This document shows positions 17,351 through 27,316 of a DNA stretch of 64,000 bases, one piece after another; positions within the stretch are counted from its first letter, which is position 1; the number at the start of each line of letters is the position of its first letter. The translations under genes were made by a program, and so were the position numbers. The DNA is taken from NCBI GenBank assembly GCA_017561265.1, contig JAFZDJ010000003.1, forward strand, positions 163,953 to 227,952, given 5' to 3'. The notes under the pieces were generated by a model. The model was given only the letters and a program-made list of their open reading frames with translations. It did not search any database and had not been told where the DNA came from. Origin of the DNA: Bacteroidales bacterium (GTDB taxonomy: Bacteria; Bacteroidota; Bacteroidia; Bacteroidales; UBA932).

Positions 17351-18688
17351 ATGATTGCTATCATAAAGACACTTCAGGTCATTCTGGCATTGGCGATACT
17401 CATCGTCGTGCATGAATTCGGCCATTTCATATTCGCTAAGATCTTCGGCATACGTGTCGACAAGTTCTTCCTTTTCTTTGATGCAGGAGACAAGAAGATC
17501 TTCAGCACAAAATCAGCATGGTTCGTAAAGATATTTCCTAAAGCAGCAGAGTGGGAAACGGAATACGGCATAGGATGGCTTCCTTTCGGAGGCTACTGCA
17601 AGATTGCCGGAATGATTGACGAATCCATGGACACACAGCATCTGAAGACAGAGCCCCAGCCATGGGAATTCAGGTCAAAACCGGCATGGCAGAGGATCCT
17701 GGTGATGGCAGGAGGCGTGCTCTTCAACTTCATTTTCGCAATCCTGATGTACTCCACCATACTTTCAGTCTGGGGAGAAAGCTACATAGCAAACAAAGGA
17801 AACAAGGTATATGTCAATGACCTGGCATATGATATGGGATTCCGCAGCGGCGACGAGATCCTGATGTTCGACGACTATGTTCCCGAAAATTTCGGAATGC
17901 TTCAGGCCGATCTTGCCAGACAGGGCACAAGAAAGGCCGTCGTATTAAGAGGCAGCGACACAGTGAACATATACATAGACCACAGCATGTTCGGAGACGT
18001 GCTCAATACTCCGGGAATGTTCGACCTCGCCATGCCTTTCAGGATCAAGGAGGTTGCTGCAGGATCTCCTAACTCCGGCACAGGACTTCAGAGCGGAGAC
18101 ATAATCACAAGCATATCTGGCGAAGGAGTAAGATTCGTTCAGGATGCATGGACAATCCTGGAAGAACATGCAGGAGAATATGTCGATGTATCATACATCC
18201 GCGCAGGCGACACATTGACAACAGCCATGGCTGTCGACACGACAGGACGCCTGGGAGTCTACCTCATGCAGCCGGAGATCCAGACAAAGGAATACAATCT
18301 GCTTTCATCGATACCAGCCGGATTCAGAAAGACATTCTCATCCATAGGAGACTATCTGAAGGACCTCAAGCTTGTGGCGACTCCTAGCACCGAGGCATAC
18401 AAGTCGGTGGGAAGCTTCATCGCCATAGGACAGATATTCCCGTCAGCATGGGACTGGTACAGTTTCCTGAGCATCATCGCCCTTCTTTCCATCATGCTGG
18501 GAGTCATGAACCTCCTTCCTATCCCGGCTCTGGACGGCGGCCACATATTATTCACACTTTACGAAATGATAACCGGCAGGAAACCTAGCGACAACTTCCT
18601 GTACATAACTCAGATAATAGGCATGATTCTGGTATTCGGACTCATGATTCTGGCTTTCGGAAACGACATCATACGACTTTTCAGATAA
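17351..18688 (+). CDS. rseP: Site-2 protease RseP
   Basis: A 445-aa intramembrane zinc metalloprotease. HEFGHF in the first membrane segment (about 21-26) provides two zinc ligands, and LDGGHIL near 395 provides the third (NxxPxxxLDGG pattern). One or two PDZ domains lie between (about 130-320). Such proteases cut membrane-bound anti-sigma factors and remnant signal peptides. At 445 aa it is close to family length. It follows dxr by 15 nt; the anti-sigma partner is not in the window. Confidence 0.95.
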   Translation: MIAIIKTLQVILALAILIVVHEFGHFIFAKIFGIRVDKFFLFFDAGDKKIFSTKSAWFVKIFPKAAEWETEYGIGWLPFGGYCKIAGMIDESMDTQHLKTEPQPWEFRSKPAWQRILVMAGGVLFNFIFAILMYSTILSVWGESYIANKGNKVYVNDLAYDMGFRSGDEILMFDDYVPENFGMLQADLARQGTRKAVVLRGSDTVNIYIDHSMFGDVLNTPGMFDLAMPFRIKEVAAGSPNSGTGLQSGDIITSISGEGVRFVQDAWTILEEHAGEYVDVSYIRAGDTLTTAMAVDTTGRLGVYLMQPEIQTKEYNLLSSIPAGFRKTFSSIGDYLKDLKLVATPSTEAYKSVGSFIAIGQIFPSAWDWYSFLSIIALLSIMLGVMNLLPIPALDGGHILFTLYEMITGRKPSDNFLYITQIIGMILVFGLMILAFGNDIIRLFR

Positions 18689-18707
18689 CCAATAACAACA
18701 TCATACC

Positions 18708-19730
18708 ATGAAACGAATTCTGACATACGCGACACTTGCAGTCATGGCAATACTGACATTGGCTTCATGCAGCGAAGAAAAAAGAAAGAAGGCTCTCCTT
18801 CCGAACATAAGCGGAAAAGCAGGAGAAGTCATCGTCGTAATCGACAAGAACGCATGGGAGGGCGAAGTGGGAATAACCCTTCGCGACACACTCGCGGCAG
18901 ACTGTCCGTTCCTTCCGCAGGCTGAGCCGCTCTATACCCTCGTGGATGTGGCTCCAAGCGGCTTCAACAACATGTTCCAGATCCACAGGAACATCATAAT
19001 CATGAACATCAGCAGCAAGGTCACAGAGCCGGGCGTAGTCCTCAGACAGAACGTATGGGCCGGTCCTCAGTGTGTGATACATATCAATGCTCCTGACAAT
19101 GAGACAGCCGTCGCATTGATCAAGGAAAACAGCAGAAAGATCATCACAACCATCGAGCAGGCAGAAAGGGATCGCGTCATTGCCAACACAAAGAAGTATG
19201 AGGAGCTCTCGATCGCTCCTGCAGTAAAGGAGATATTCGGCGGTTCACCTCACTTCCCTTCCGGCTACAAGATCAAGAGCAAGACAAGTGACTTCATATG
19301 GGTAACCTATGCACCTCAGGGCACGCAGCAAAGCATTCTGGTATTCAAATACCCGGTAGTCGATGGTGAAAACATGATGAGCAGGGAAAGCCTTACAACC
19401 AACATCAACGCAATGCTCCAGAAGAATGTTCCCGGAATGTTCGACAATACATATATGACAATAGCACCGGTTGCAGCACCTTCCGTGACTTATATGGACT
19501 ACAAAGGACATGCATTTGCTGAAGTCAGAGGCCTCTGGGATGTACATAACGATTTCATGGGAGGACCTTTCGTAGCGCATGCATTCTACAGTCAGGATGG
19601 AAAAGACATCATCGTAATGCTGGCTTTTGTCTACGCACCAAAATACGATAAAAGGCAGTATCTCAGGCAGATAGAATCATTACTTTACTCATTTGAGTGG
19701 GCTGAGGTAGAAAATTTAGAAAGAAAATAA
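18708..19730 (+). CDS. DUF4837 family lipoprotein
   Basis: A 340-aa lipoprotein with lipobox LASC (Cys about 21), so it is membrane-anchored. The rest matches the DUF4837 family of Bacteroidota, for which no function is known; conserved-looking segments are SGKAGEVIVVIDKNAWEG and QNVWAGPQCVIHI. It ends the M23-dxr-rseP operon (19-nt gap from rseP). Functional link to wall or envelope stress is suggested only by context. Confidence 0.82.
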   Translation: MKRILTYATLAVMAILTLASCSEEKRKKALLPNISGKAGEVIVVIDKNAWEGEVGITLRDTLAADCPFLPQAEPLYTLVDVAPSGFNNMFQIHRNIIIMNISSKVTEPGVVLRQNVWAGPQCVIHINAPDNETAVALIKENSRKIITTIEQAERDRVIANTKKYEELSIAPAVKEIFGGSPHFPSGYKIKSKTSDFIWVTYAPQGTQQSILVFKYPVVDGENMMSRESLTTNINAMLQKNVPGMFDNTYMTIAPVAAPSVTYMDYKGHAFAEVRGLWDVHNDFMGGPFVAHAFYSQDGKDIIVMLAFVYAPKYDKRQYLRQIESLLYSFEWAEVENLERK

Positions 19731-19739
19731 CTAAAATAT

Positions 19740-19770
19740 TTTGTCATTTAAAATTTAATTTATACCTTTG
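19740..19770 (+). promoter_or_regulatory. Promoter of tRNA-Glu/rpsT
   Basis: TTTG (19740-19743), 19 nt, then TACCTTTG (19763-19770): a full match to the Bacteroidota consensus, about 30 nt upstream of tRNA-Glu. Confidence 0.8.
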
Positions 19771-19799
19771 CACTCCCATTTGTGAAAAATGGTCAGTTT

Positions 19800-19874
19800 G
19801 GTCGGTTCGTCTATCGGTTAGGACTCAAGATTTTCATTCTTGCAAGAGGGGTTCGATTCCCCTACCGACTACCA
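19800..19874 (+). tRNA. tRNA-Glu (anticodon TTC)
   Basis: Cloverleaf with acceptor GGTCGGT/ACCGACT, anticodon stem CAAGA/TCTTG around loop TTTTCAT (anticodon TTC), T-arm AGGGG-TTCGATT-CCCCT, and an encoded CCA at 19872-19874. It lies 22 nt upstream of rpsT behind a strong promoter, so tRNA and ribosomal protein are co-transcribed. Confidence 0.96.
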
Positions 19875-19896
19875 GAAAATATAAAAAATAAAAACA

Positions 19897-20151
19897 ATGG
19901 CAAACCACGCATCAGCAGACAAGCGCTATCGCCAGAGCGAAAGGCGCAGATTGCATAATAAGTATTATGCAAAGACTACAAGAAACGCAATCCGTGCGAT
20001 TCGTAACACATCAGACAAGGCAGCAGCAGAGGCTAACGCTCCTAAGGTTTATGCAATGATCGACAAGCTCGCAAAGATCGGCGTTATCCACAAGAACAAG
20101 GCTGCTAACCTCAAGAGCGGTATCGCAGTTTACATCAACAAGCTTTCATAA
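19897..20151 (+). CDS. rpsT: 30S ribosomal protein S20
   Basis: An 84-aa S20, a basic helical protein that binds 16S rRNA early in 30S assembly. The N-terminus [24 protein letters not shown] and the segment [18 protein letters not shown] are typical. It follows tRNA-Glu by 22 nt and is closed by a long hairpin terminator. Confidence 0.97.
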   Translation: MANHASADKRYRQSERRRLHNKYYAKTTRNAIRAIRNTSDKAAAEANAPKVYAMIDKLAKIGVIHKNKAANLKSGIAVYINKLS

Positions 20152-20184
20152 AGAAACATATCCTTCTTAAAGGTTCTTATAGCT

Positions 20185-20228
20185 AAAGAAAAGACGCTAT
20201 CCTGATGGACAGCGTCTTTTCTTTTATA
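20185..20228 (+). terminator. Bidirectional terminator between rpsT and groL
   Basis: Long stem with AAAGAAAAGACGCT facing AGCGTCTTTTCTTT and an extra inner pairing (ATCC/GGAC with one mismatch), followed by T-rich sequence. A-rich on the other side, so it can end rpsT (plus) and groL (minus). Confidence 0.85.
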
Positions 20229-20244
20229 TTGAAGCGGTATGATC

Positions 20245-21900
<1,656 letters not shown>

Positions 21901-21914
21901 TCAGCGGAAATAAT

Positions 21915-22181
21915 TTAAAGTATTGCCAATATGTCAGACTGTTTCATGATGAGGTAGTCCTTACCCTCTACAGAGACTTCTGTGCCTGCATACTTTCCGT
22001 AGATGACAACGTCACCTACCTTCACCTCCATAGGCTCGTCCTTCTTTCCAGGACCTGCGGCAACAACTGTTCCCTGCTGTGGCTTCTCTTTTGCTGTATC
22101 AGGAATATAAAGTCCTGATGCTGTCTGTGTCTCGGCCGCCTTAGGCTCGATGACAACCCTGTCTGCTAATGGTCTTATCAT
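21915..22181 (-). CDS. groS: Co-chaperonin GroES
   Basis: An 88-aa co-chaperonin that caps GroEL. It starts [12 protein letters not shown], contains the mobile loop region ([21 protein letters not shown]) and the roof [27 protein letters not shown]. First gene of groSL. The upstream 182 nt hold two palindromes and the divergent promoter of a DUF819 transporter. Confidence 0.97.
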   Translation of the reverse strand: MIRPLADRVVIEPKAAETQTASGLYIPDTAKEKPQQGTVVAAGPGKKDEPMEVKVGDVVIYGKYAGTEVSVEGKDYLIMKQSDILAIL

Positions 22182-22262
22182 GATTATTATGTGTTTTTAT
22201 TGATTTTTCACTCCAATATAATTAATGTAGACAAACAGAATGCCAACACAAAATAACTGACA

Positions 22263-22275
22263 TTTTGTCACAAAA
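22263..22275. other. Palindrome between groS and DUF819 gene
   Basis: TTTTGT-C-ACAAAA, a symmetric 13-nt site in the divergent intergenic region. A dimeric regulator site is possible. The sequence alone does not identify one. Confidence 0.3.
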
Positions 22276-22300
22276 CATCCTTATCAGATGAAATTATCCA

Positions 22301-22308
22301 CAAATTTA
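22301..22308 (-). promoter_or_regulatory. Possible groSL -7 box
   Basis: TAAATTTG on the minus strand matches TAnnTTTG, giving a leader of about 115 nt before groS. No -33 element lies at the expected distance, so the call is weak. Confidence 0.3.
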
Positions 22309-22320
22309 CTTATATTTTAA

Positions 22321-22342
22321 GACAAAAGTTTCTACTTTTGTC
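22321..22342 (+). promoter_or_regulatory. Inverted repeat overlapping the DUF819 promoter
   Basis: Perfect inverted repeat GACAAAAGT-TTCT-ACTTTTGTC. Its right arm contains TACTTTTG (22333-22340), a match to the -7 consensus, 23 nt before the ATG. A repressor bound here would block the promoter directly; alternatively it is an RNA-irrelevant DNA palindrome. Confidence 0.5.
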
Positions 22343-22363
22343 AAAAGTAAAACCTTTTACCAT

Positions 22364-23530
22364 ATGAACATTGTAAATACAGTCATCCTGATTGCGGGCT
22401 TCTGTATCATCCCGGCCGGAGTCCTTTGGCTATGCCGCCGATTCACCTGGTTAGGAAAGATCGGCCCTGTACTTATTCTTTACTTCATAGGCATAATCAT
22501 AGGAAACATAGGCCTCATGCCCGAGCAGATGCCTGCCGTACAGGAGATTCTGTCCAACGCCATGATTCCTTTGGCCATACCTCTGATGCTTTATGGATGC
22601 ACATTCAAGATGAGCGGCGCAAGATCGCAGATACTCGCTCTGATCACCGGATTGATATCCGTGACCTTAGCTGTTGTCATAGGATATATGATATTCGGAA
22701 AGAGTCTGCCTGAGGGAGCCAAGATCGGCGGAATGCTGACAGGAGTCTACACCGGAGGCACCATCAACCTGGCTGCATTGAAGACAATGCTGGGAGTGAA
22801 GGATGAAACATACATACTTATAAATTCATATGATATTCTGGTAAGCTTCCTATACCTGTCATTCCTTCTGACCATCGGAATAAAGCTGTTCAGAAAATTC
22901 CTTCCTAACACGCTCGACACATTCACAGACAGGGATGAGGCTGCAATTCAGAAAGAAATGCAGAAGGAAGAGAAGAAGCCTCACAGAGGATTCCTGACGC
23001 GCATCGGAGTCGCTTACATAGCGAAACTGCTGGGACTTACAATCCTGATCGTGGGAATATCAGCCGGCATAGCGCTCCTCTTACCGGAATCCATGTTCAT
23101 GACCATCTTCATCCTGATGCTGACCACCCTCGGCATAGGATGTTCGTTCATAAAGAAGATACACAAGATGAAATACAGCTACGACATCGGAATGTATTTC
23201 ATCTACATATTCTGCATCGTGGTAGCATCAATGGCCGATCTGAGCGAACTCAACCTCATAGGAGGCATGGAACTTCTGGGCTATCTTCTCGTTGCCGTCT
23301 TCGGTTCGCTCCTTCTGCAGGTGATCTTCGCAAAGATATTCCGGATAGACTCGGACATGATGGTCATAGCATCAGTCACCTACATCAATTCACCACCATT
23401 CGTCCCGATGATGGCAGCAGCAATGAAGAACAAGGACGTCCTGATTCCGGGACTTACCATCGGAGTGATCGGATATGCCGTCGGCAATTATCTCGGCTTC
23501 CTGATGTCACAGCTGCTTGGATTGTTATAG
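22364..23530 (+). CDS. DUF819 family membrane protein
   Basis: A 388-aa polytopic inner-membrane protein with about 10-11 hydrophobic segments, resembling the DUF819 (YjcL-like) family of putative transporters. GGTINLAALKTMLG after a long hydrophobic segment and the similar second-half segment near SPPFVPMMAAAMKN suggest an internally duplicated fold, as in many secondary carriers. A charged loop lies at about 190-220. Substrate unknown. Single gene; its 3' end overlaps the converging methyltransferase gene by 6 nt. Confidence 0.8.
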   Translation: MNIVNTVILIAGFCIIPAGVLWLCRRFTWLGKIGPVLILYFIGIIIGNIGLMPEQMPAVQEILSNAMIPLAIPLMLYGCTFKMSGARSQILALITGLISVTLAVVIGYMIFGKSLPEGAKIGGMLTGVYTGGTINLAALKTMLGVKDETYILINSYDILVSFLYLSFLLTIGIKLFRKFLPNTLDTFTDRDEAAIQKEMQKEEKKPHRGFLTRIGVAYIAKLLGLTILIVGISAGIALLLPESMFMTIFILMLTTLGIGCSFIKKIHKMKYSYDIGMYFIYIFCIVVASMADLSELNLIGGMELLGYLLVAVFGSLLLQVIFAKIFRIDSDMMVIASVTYINSPPFVPMMAAAMKNKDVLIPGLTIGVIGYAVGNYLGFLMSQLLGLL

Positions 23531-24055
23531 ATGCAGGCGGAAATGCCATAGAATGACTCCAACGCTTACAGATACGTTAAGCGAGTGCTTGGTGCCGAAC
23601 TGCGGGATTTCCAGACACATATCCGAGGCATCCACCACATCCTGACGTACCCCGGCAACCTCATTGCCGAAAACCACCGCGTACTTCCTTCCCTTTTCCG
23701 GAACAAACTCATTGAGCATGACCGAACCTACCGTCTGCTCGGCACATACCACAGTATATCCGTCCTCCTTCAGACGACGGACAGCTTCCATCGTATCATC
23801 TACGTGTTCCCATTCCACACTGTCTTCCGCACCAAGAGCCGACTTATGGATTTCTGCCGAAGGAGGTACGGCACATATGCCGCATAGCCAGACTTTGTCG
23901 GCCTTGAACGAATCAGCCGTACGGAAGGCAGAACCGACATTGTGGGCGCTGCGTATATTGTCAAGGACCAGAACTATACCTGTATCAGGAAGTTCCTTAT
24001 ATTCCTGGGCCGAAACTCGGCCTAATTCTATGTTCAAAAGTTTCCTATTCTGCAT
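23525..24055 (-). CDS. SpoU/TrmH family RNA 2'-O-methyltransferase
   Basis: A 176-aa SPOUT methyltransferase using S-adenosylmethionine to methylate a ribose in tRNA or rRNA. Motif 1 is LDNIRSAHNVGSAFRTAD, motif 2 YAVVFGNEVAGV and motif 3 IPQFGTKHSLNVSVSVGV, the knot that binds SAM. The start at 24055 (MQNRKLLNIELG) is chosen over 24079 because the -7 box TACCTTTG at 24079-24086 lies there. Short for the family, lacking the extra RNA-binding N-domain of TrmH/RlmB. The target nucleotide is unknown. Confidence 0.87.
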   Translation of the reverse strand: MQNRKLLNIELGRVSAQEYKELPDTGIVLVLDNIRSAHNVGSAFRTADSFKADKVWLCGICAVPPSAEIHKSALGAEDSVEWEHVDDTMEAVRRLKEDGYTVVCAEQTVGSVMLNEFVPEKGRKYAVVFGNEVAGVRQDVVDASDMCLEIPQFGTKHSLNVSVSVGVILWHFRLHL

Positions 24056-24078
24056 ATAAATCCAAAAAGTTATCAACA

Positions 24079-24086
24079 CAAAGGTA
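24079..24086 (-). promoter_or_regulatory. -7 box of the SpoU methyltransferase gene
   Basis: TACCTTTG on the minus strand, 24 nt before the ATG; no clear -33 element. Confidence 0.5.
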
Positions 24087-24105
24087 ATAAAAATAAAAAA
24101 ATGAG

Positions 24106-24113
24106 TATTTTTG
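24106..24113 (+). promoter_or_regulatory. glyA -7 promoter box
   Basis: TATTTTTG, matching TAnnTTTG, about 23 nt before the glyA ATG. Confidence 0.5.
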
Positions 24114-24135
24114 CATTTGTCTTAAACAGAAATTT

Positions 24136-25464
24136 ATGAAACAGGATCTACAGATTTTCAACCTCATCAAGAAGGAAGAGGACAGACAGACTTCCGGAAT
24201 CGAGCTTATCGCATCTGAAAACTACGTCAGCCAGCAGGTGCTTGAAGCCCTTGGATCAATCTGCACAAACAAATATGCAGAGGGCTATCCCGGAGCAAGA
24301 TATTACGGAGGATGTGAGGTTGTTGACCAGATAGAGCAGCTGGCGATTGACCGCCTCTGCGAAATTTACGAAGCGGAATATGCAAACGTGCAGCCGCATT
24401 CAGGAGCTCAGGCCAATATGGCCGTGATGATGGCATGCCTCAAGCCAGGAGAGACTTTCATGGGTCTTGACCTAGCACACGGAGGACACCTCACACACGG
24501 ATCTCCTGTAAACATGTCAGGAATACTTTACAATGCTGTGGCATACGGCCTCAGCGAGACTACAGGAATGATCGACTACGACCAGATGGAGCAGAGGGCT
24601 CTCGAATTCAAGCCGAAGCTCATCATCGGTGGTGCATCAGCCTACTCACGAGAGTGGGATTACGCACGTATGCGCGAGATTGCCGACAAGGTGGGAGCAA
24701 TCCTTTGGATCGACATGGCGCACACAGCAGGACTTATCGCTGCCGGACTCCTCAGCAACCCTGTAAAATACGCACATGTAGTCACTTCCACAACACATAA
24801 GACACTTCGTGGTCCACGCGGAGGAATCATCCTCCTCGGCAAGGACTTCGACAATCCTTGGGGTCTCAAGACACCGAAGGGAGTTGTGAAGAAGATGTCC
24901 CAGATTCTCAATTCAAGCGTATTCCCAGGAGTTCAGGGAGGTCCGCTCGAGCACTGCATCGCAGCCAAGGCAGTATCTTTCTATGAAGCACTCCAGCCGG
25001 AGTACAAGGAGTACCAGAAGCAGGTGATCTCCAATGCTCAGGCAATGGCAGATGCCTTTACATCAAGAGGTTACAAGATCGTTTCAGGAGGCACAGACAA
25101 CCACCTCATGCTCATCGACCTCCGCACCAAGTTCCCTGAACTTACAGGAAAGGTTGCAGAAAAAGAGCTTGGAAAGGCAGACATAACCGTGAACAAGAAT
25201 ATGGTTCCGTTCGACTCACGCACTCCGTTCCAGACTTCCGGAATCCGCGTAGGAACACCAGCCATCACATCACGTGGTTTCGTTGAGAAGGATATGGAAT
25301 TCATTGTAAACCTCATCGACCAGGTGCTCACAAATGCAGCCGGCAACCTCGACCTCATCGCCGGAAAGACAGAGGAAGGACGCGAGGCTTATGAGGAGGC
25401 ACTTACAAATGTAAGAAAGCAGGTCCGCATGAAGACCAACGGCATGCCGCTTAACAGATACTAG
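24136..25464 (+). CDS. glyA: Serine hydroxymethyltransferase
   Basis: A 442-aa PLP enzyme that converts serine and tetrahydrofolate to glycine and 5,10-methylene-THF. N-terminal [20 protein letters not shown] and [11 protein letters not shown] are typical, and the PLP lysine lies in [14 protein letters not shown]. Full length with a short C-terminal extension. Codons are strongly biased, suggesting high expression. The gene is single; its last bases overlap the converging M23 lipoprotein gene by 4 nt. Confidence 0.97.
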   Translation: MKQDLQIFNLIKKEEDRQTSGIELIASENYVSQQVLEALGSICTNKYAEGYPGARYYGGCEVVDQIEQLAIDRLCEIYEAEYANVQPHSGAQANMAVMMACLKPGETFMGLDLAHGGHLTHGSPVNMSGILYNAVAYGLSETTGMIDYDQMEQRALEFKPKLIIGGASAYSREWDYARMREIADKVGAILWIDMAHTAGLIAAGLLSNPVKYAHVVTSTTHKTLRGPRGGIILLGKDFDNPWGLKTPKGVVKKMSQILNSSVFPGVQGGPLEHCIAAKAVSFYEALQPEYKEYQKQVISNAQAMADAFTSRGYKIVSGGTDNHLMLIDLRTKFPELTGKVAEKELGKADITVNKNMVPFDSRTPFQTSGIRVGTPAITSRGFVEKDMEFIVNLIDQVLTNAAGNLDLIAGKTEEGREAYEEALTNVRKQVRMKTNGMPLNRY

Positions 25465-26711
25465 AGCTTTTCAAAAAGCACAGAAGCTATAGAACGGGCC
25501 TGGATCGAATCGATCCGGGCCTTATATTTTGATGCAGCAGCCTCGAATGCCTGACGGTTTTCTTCCTTGATAGGCTCTGCCGGAGGAGAATCCATCTTGA
25601 GAGGATTGATAGGAGTTCCGTTCTTCCATACACGGAAGTCAAGATGTGGTCCTGTAGAGCGGCCTGTAGAGCCGACATATCCGATGACTTCTCCCTGACG
25701 TACACGCTGTCCTGCCTTAAGGCCTGAAGCATATTTCGAAAGATGAAGGTATGCTGTCGAATAGACGGAATTATGCCTGATCCTCACTGTATTACCGCCT
25801 GCGCCTTCATACTTGACACTGGTAACCGTACCGTCTCCGATGCTCATCACCGGTGTTCCCTTAGGAGCCGCATAATCCACTCCGGTGTGGGGCTGAACCT
25901 TTCTTGTCACGGGATGCTTGCGGGCATATGAGAATCCCGAGCTGATGCGGGAATACTGAAGCGGTGCCTTCAGAAAGGCCTTTCGCATACTTTCTCCTTT
26001 TTCATTCCACCAGATGTTTCCGCTGTCTCTCTGATTGTACATAACCATCGGCAGATCCTCACCTCCATGAGAGAAGACCGCATAACGGACAGTGTCGACT
26101 GCCAGCACTTCTCCATCGCATATCTTCTCATCATAAAGCACCCTGAAACGGTCTCCTTTCTGAAGACCGAAAAAGTCAATAGTCCAGGCGTAAATATCTG
26201 AAAGACTGAGAATAAGAAGAGGTGAAACACCGGCGTCGCGCATATCATTCCACAATGATGAATTGATTGTAACATCGGCATACCTGCTTTCAACCGAAAC
26301 CGGTTTTTCATATACCCAGGCACCATATGGAGGGGTACAGTCAAAGACTATGCTTGAAGCGCGGTCACGGTCATAGACAAGGTACTTTACCGAGGCATCA
26401 GAACCGTAATATGCTCTGTAGGCATTGTCGACACGGAGGGTTCTCACATCAAAGACGGAGTCACAGGCAAGAGTAAGGTCATATGCCTCCTTCTGAGTCA
26501 TTCCCAGACTGCCGAGCAGATTGGAAAAGAACTGTCCGGACTTCACCTTTCCCTCCCTCATTTCAAGGGAATCAGGACAGAATCCAAGTGCATTCGAAAG
26601 CGTATCCGAAGCTTCCGTCACCGGTTCAGTCAACTCCTGCTGCGAAGAGCGGGCACAAGATACAAAAAACACAAGAGCAAGAGCCGATATCAATGACGCA
26701 AAATATCTCAT
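25461..26711 (-). CDS. M23 family lipoprotein (HLD variant)
   Basis: A 416-aa lipoprotein (lipobox FVSC, Cys about 19) with a long N-terminal region (about 50-270) and a C-terminal M23 domain (about 280-390). The first zinc motif HTGVDYA is intact, but the usual HLHF motif reads [11 protein letters not shown], so the zinc-binding histidine is replaced by aspartate. It may be an active variant or a non-catalytic activator of other hydrolases. GSTGRSTGP and [12 protein letters not shown] confirm the family. Single gene on the minus strand, divergent from the dcw cluster. Confidence 0.88.
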   Translation of the reverse strand: MRYFASLISALALVFFVSCARSSQQELTEPVTEASDTLSNALGFCPDSLEMREGKVKSGQFFSNLLGSLGMTQKEAYDLTLACDSVFDVRTLRVDNAYRAYYGSDASVKYLVYDRDRASSIVFDCTPPYGAWVYEKPVSVESRYADVTINSSLWNDMRDAGVSPLLILSLSDIYAWTIDFFGLQKGDRFRVLYDEKICDGEVLAVDTVRYAVFSHGGEDLPMVMYNQRDSGNIWWNEKGESMRKAFLKAPLQYSRISSGFSYARKHPVTRKVQPHTGVDYAAPKGTPVMSIGDGTVTSVKYEGAGGNTVRIRHNSVYSTAYLHLSKYASGLKAGQRVRQGEVIGYVGSTGRSTGPHLDFRVWKNGTPINPLKMDSPPAEPIKEENRQAFEAAASKYKARIDSIQARSIASVLFEKL

Positions 26712-26737
26712 AACCGTTCAGAATCAATTAACAGACG

Positions 26738-26745
26738 CAAATTTA
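26738..26745 (-). promoter_or_regulatory. -7 box of the M23 lipoprotein gene
   Basis: TAAATTTG on the minus strand, 26 nt before the ATG. Confidence 0.45.
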
Positions 26746-26754
26746 GACATTTTG

Positions 26755-26809
26755 TGGGATTGTTAAAAAATATGTGGAAATTTTTGGAAGAAAATGGAAG
26801 AAAGTGGAA
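26755..26809 (+). promoter_or_regulatory. Phased TGGAA repeats, likely MraZ operator
   Basis: Four copies of TGGAA start at 26775, 26785, 26795 and 26805, exactly 10 bp apart, and a related TGGGA lies on the same grid at 26755. MraZ is known to bind short direct repeats with 10-bp period (TGGGN5 type) upstream of its own operon. These sites end 9 nt before the -7 box of mraZ, a position suited to repression. Confidence 0.7.
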
Positions 26810-26818
26810 AATTATTCT

Positions 26819-26826
26819 TACTTTTG
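26819..26826 (+). promoter_or_regulatory. mraZ (dcw cluster) -7 box
   Basis: TACTTTTG matches TAnnTTTG, 23 nt before the mraZ ATG and directly after the phased TGGAA repeats. No standard -33 element is seen because the repeats occupy that space. Confidence 0.6.
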
Positions 26827-26848
26827 CATCGATTAGCGTGTAAAAGTT

Positions 26849-27301
26849 ATGATCAAATTCATCGGCGAATACAGTGTCAAGGTAGACGACAAGGGAAGAA
26901 TCATCTTTCCTGCCGCCTTCAAGGCCGTTATGCCTGCCGATGGAGACATGAGATTCGTCGTAAGAAAGGACATTTACGAGAAGTGTCTCGAGATGTATAC
27001 ATTCGCTGAATGGGAACGTCAGTCCGAGCTTGTAAGATCGAAACTCAACATCACATTCAATGAAAATCACGCGAAATTCTGGAGAGCGTACATGCACAAC
27101 AGTGCGATTGTCGAGCCGGACGCAAAGCTTGGACGTCTCTCCATACCAAAGAAACTCTTGGAACTGATCGGTGTGACCAAGGAAGTAGTCTTCTCGGGCA
27201 ACGACCATAAGATTGAAATCTGGGCCAAAGAGAACTTTGAGTCCGGAATAATTTCAAACGAAGAGTTCACATCCATCGCCAATATGCTTTCTGATCTTTA
27301 A
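26849..27301 (+). CDS. mraZ: Transcriptional regulator MraZ
   Basis: A 150-aa protein with two AbrB/SpoVT-like halves (about 7-52 and 80-125), the first with GEYSVKVDDKGRIIFPAAFK and the second with DAKLGRLSIPKKLLELIG. MraZ rings bind phased repeats before their own operon and control the division and wall cluster. It heads a 13-gene run to ftsZ; the next gene starts 15 nt later. The matching repeat array at 26755-26809 supports autoregulation. Confidence 0.95.
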   Translation: MIKFIGEYSVKVDDKGRIIFPAAFKAVMPADGDMRFVVRKDIYEKCLEMYTFAEWERQSELVRSKLNITFNENHAKFWRAYMHNSAIVEPDAKLGRLSIPKKLLELIGVTKEVVFSGNDHKIEIWAKENFESGIISNEEFTSIANMLSDL

Positions 27302-27302
27302 C

Positions 27303-27308
27303 AGGAGG
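27303..27308 (+). promoter_or_regulatory. Strong Shine-Dalgarno before rsmH
   Basis: AGGAGG, 8 nt before the rsmH ATG. Such complete sites are rare in Bacteroidota, where initiation mostly does not use them. Confidence 0.6.
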
Positions 27309-27316
27309 GACCAGCG

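Noticed and set aside
22182..22363. CIRCE heat-shock operator before groS
   Set aside because: No TTAGCACTC-N9-GAGTGCTAA pattern, even with several mismatches; the palindromes there have a different sequence.
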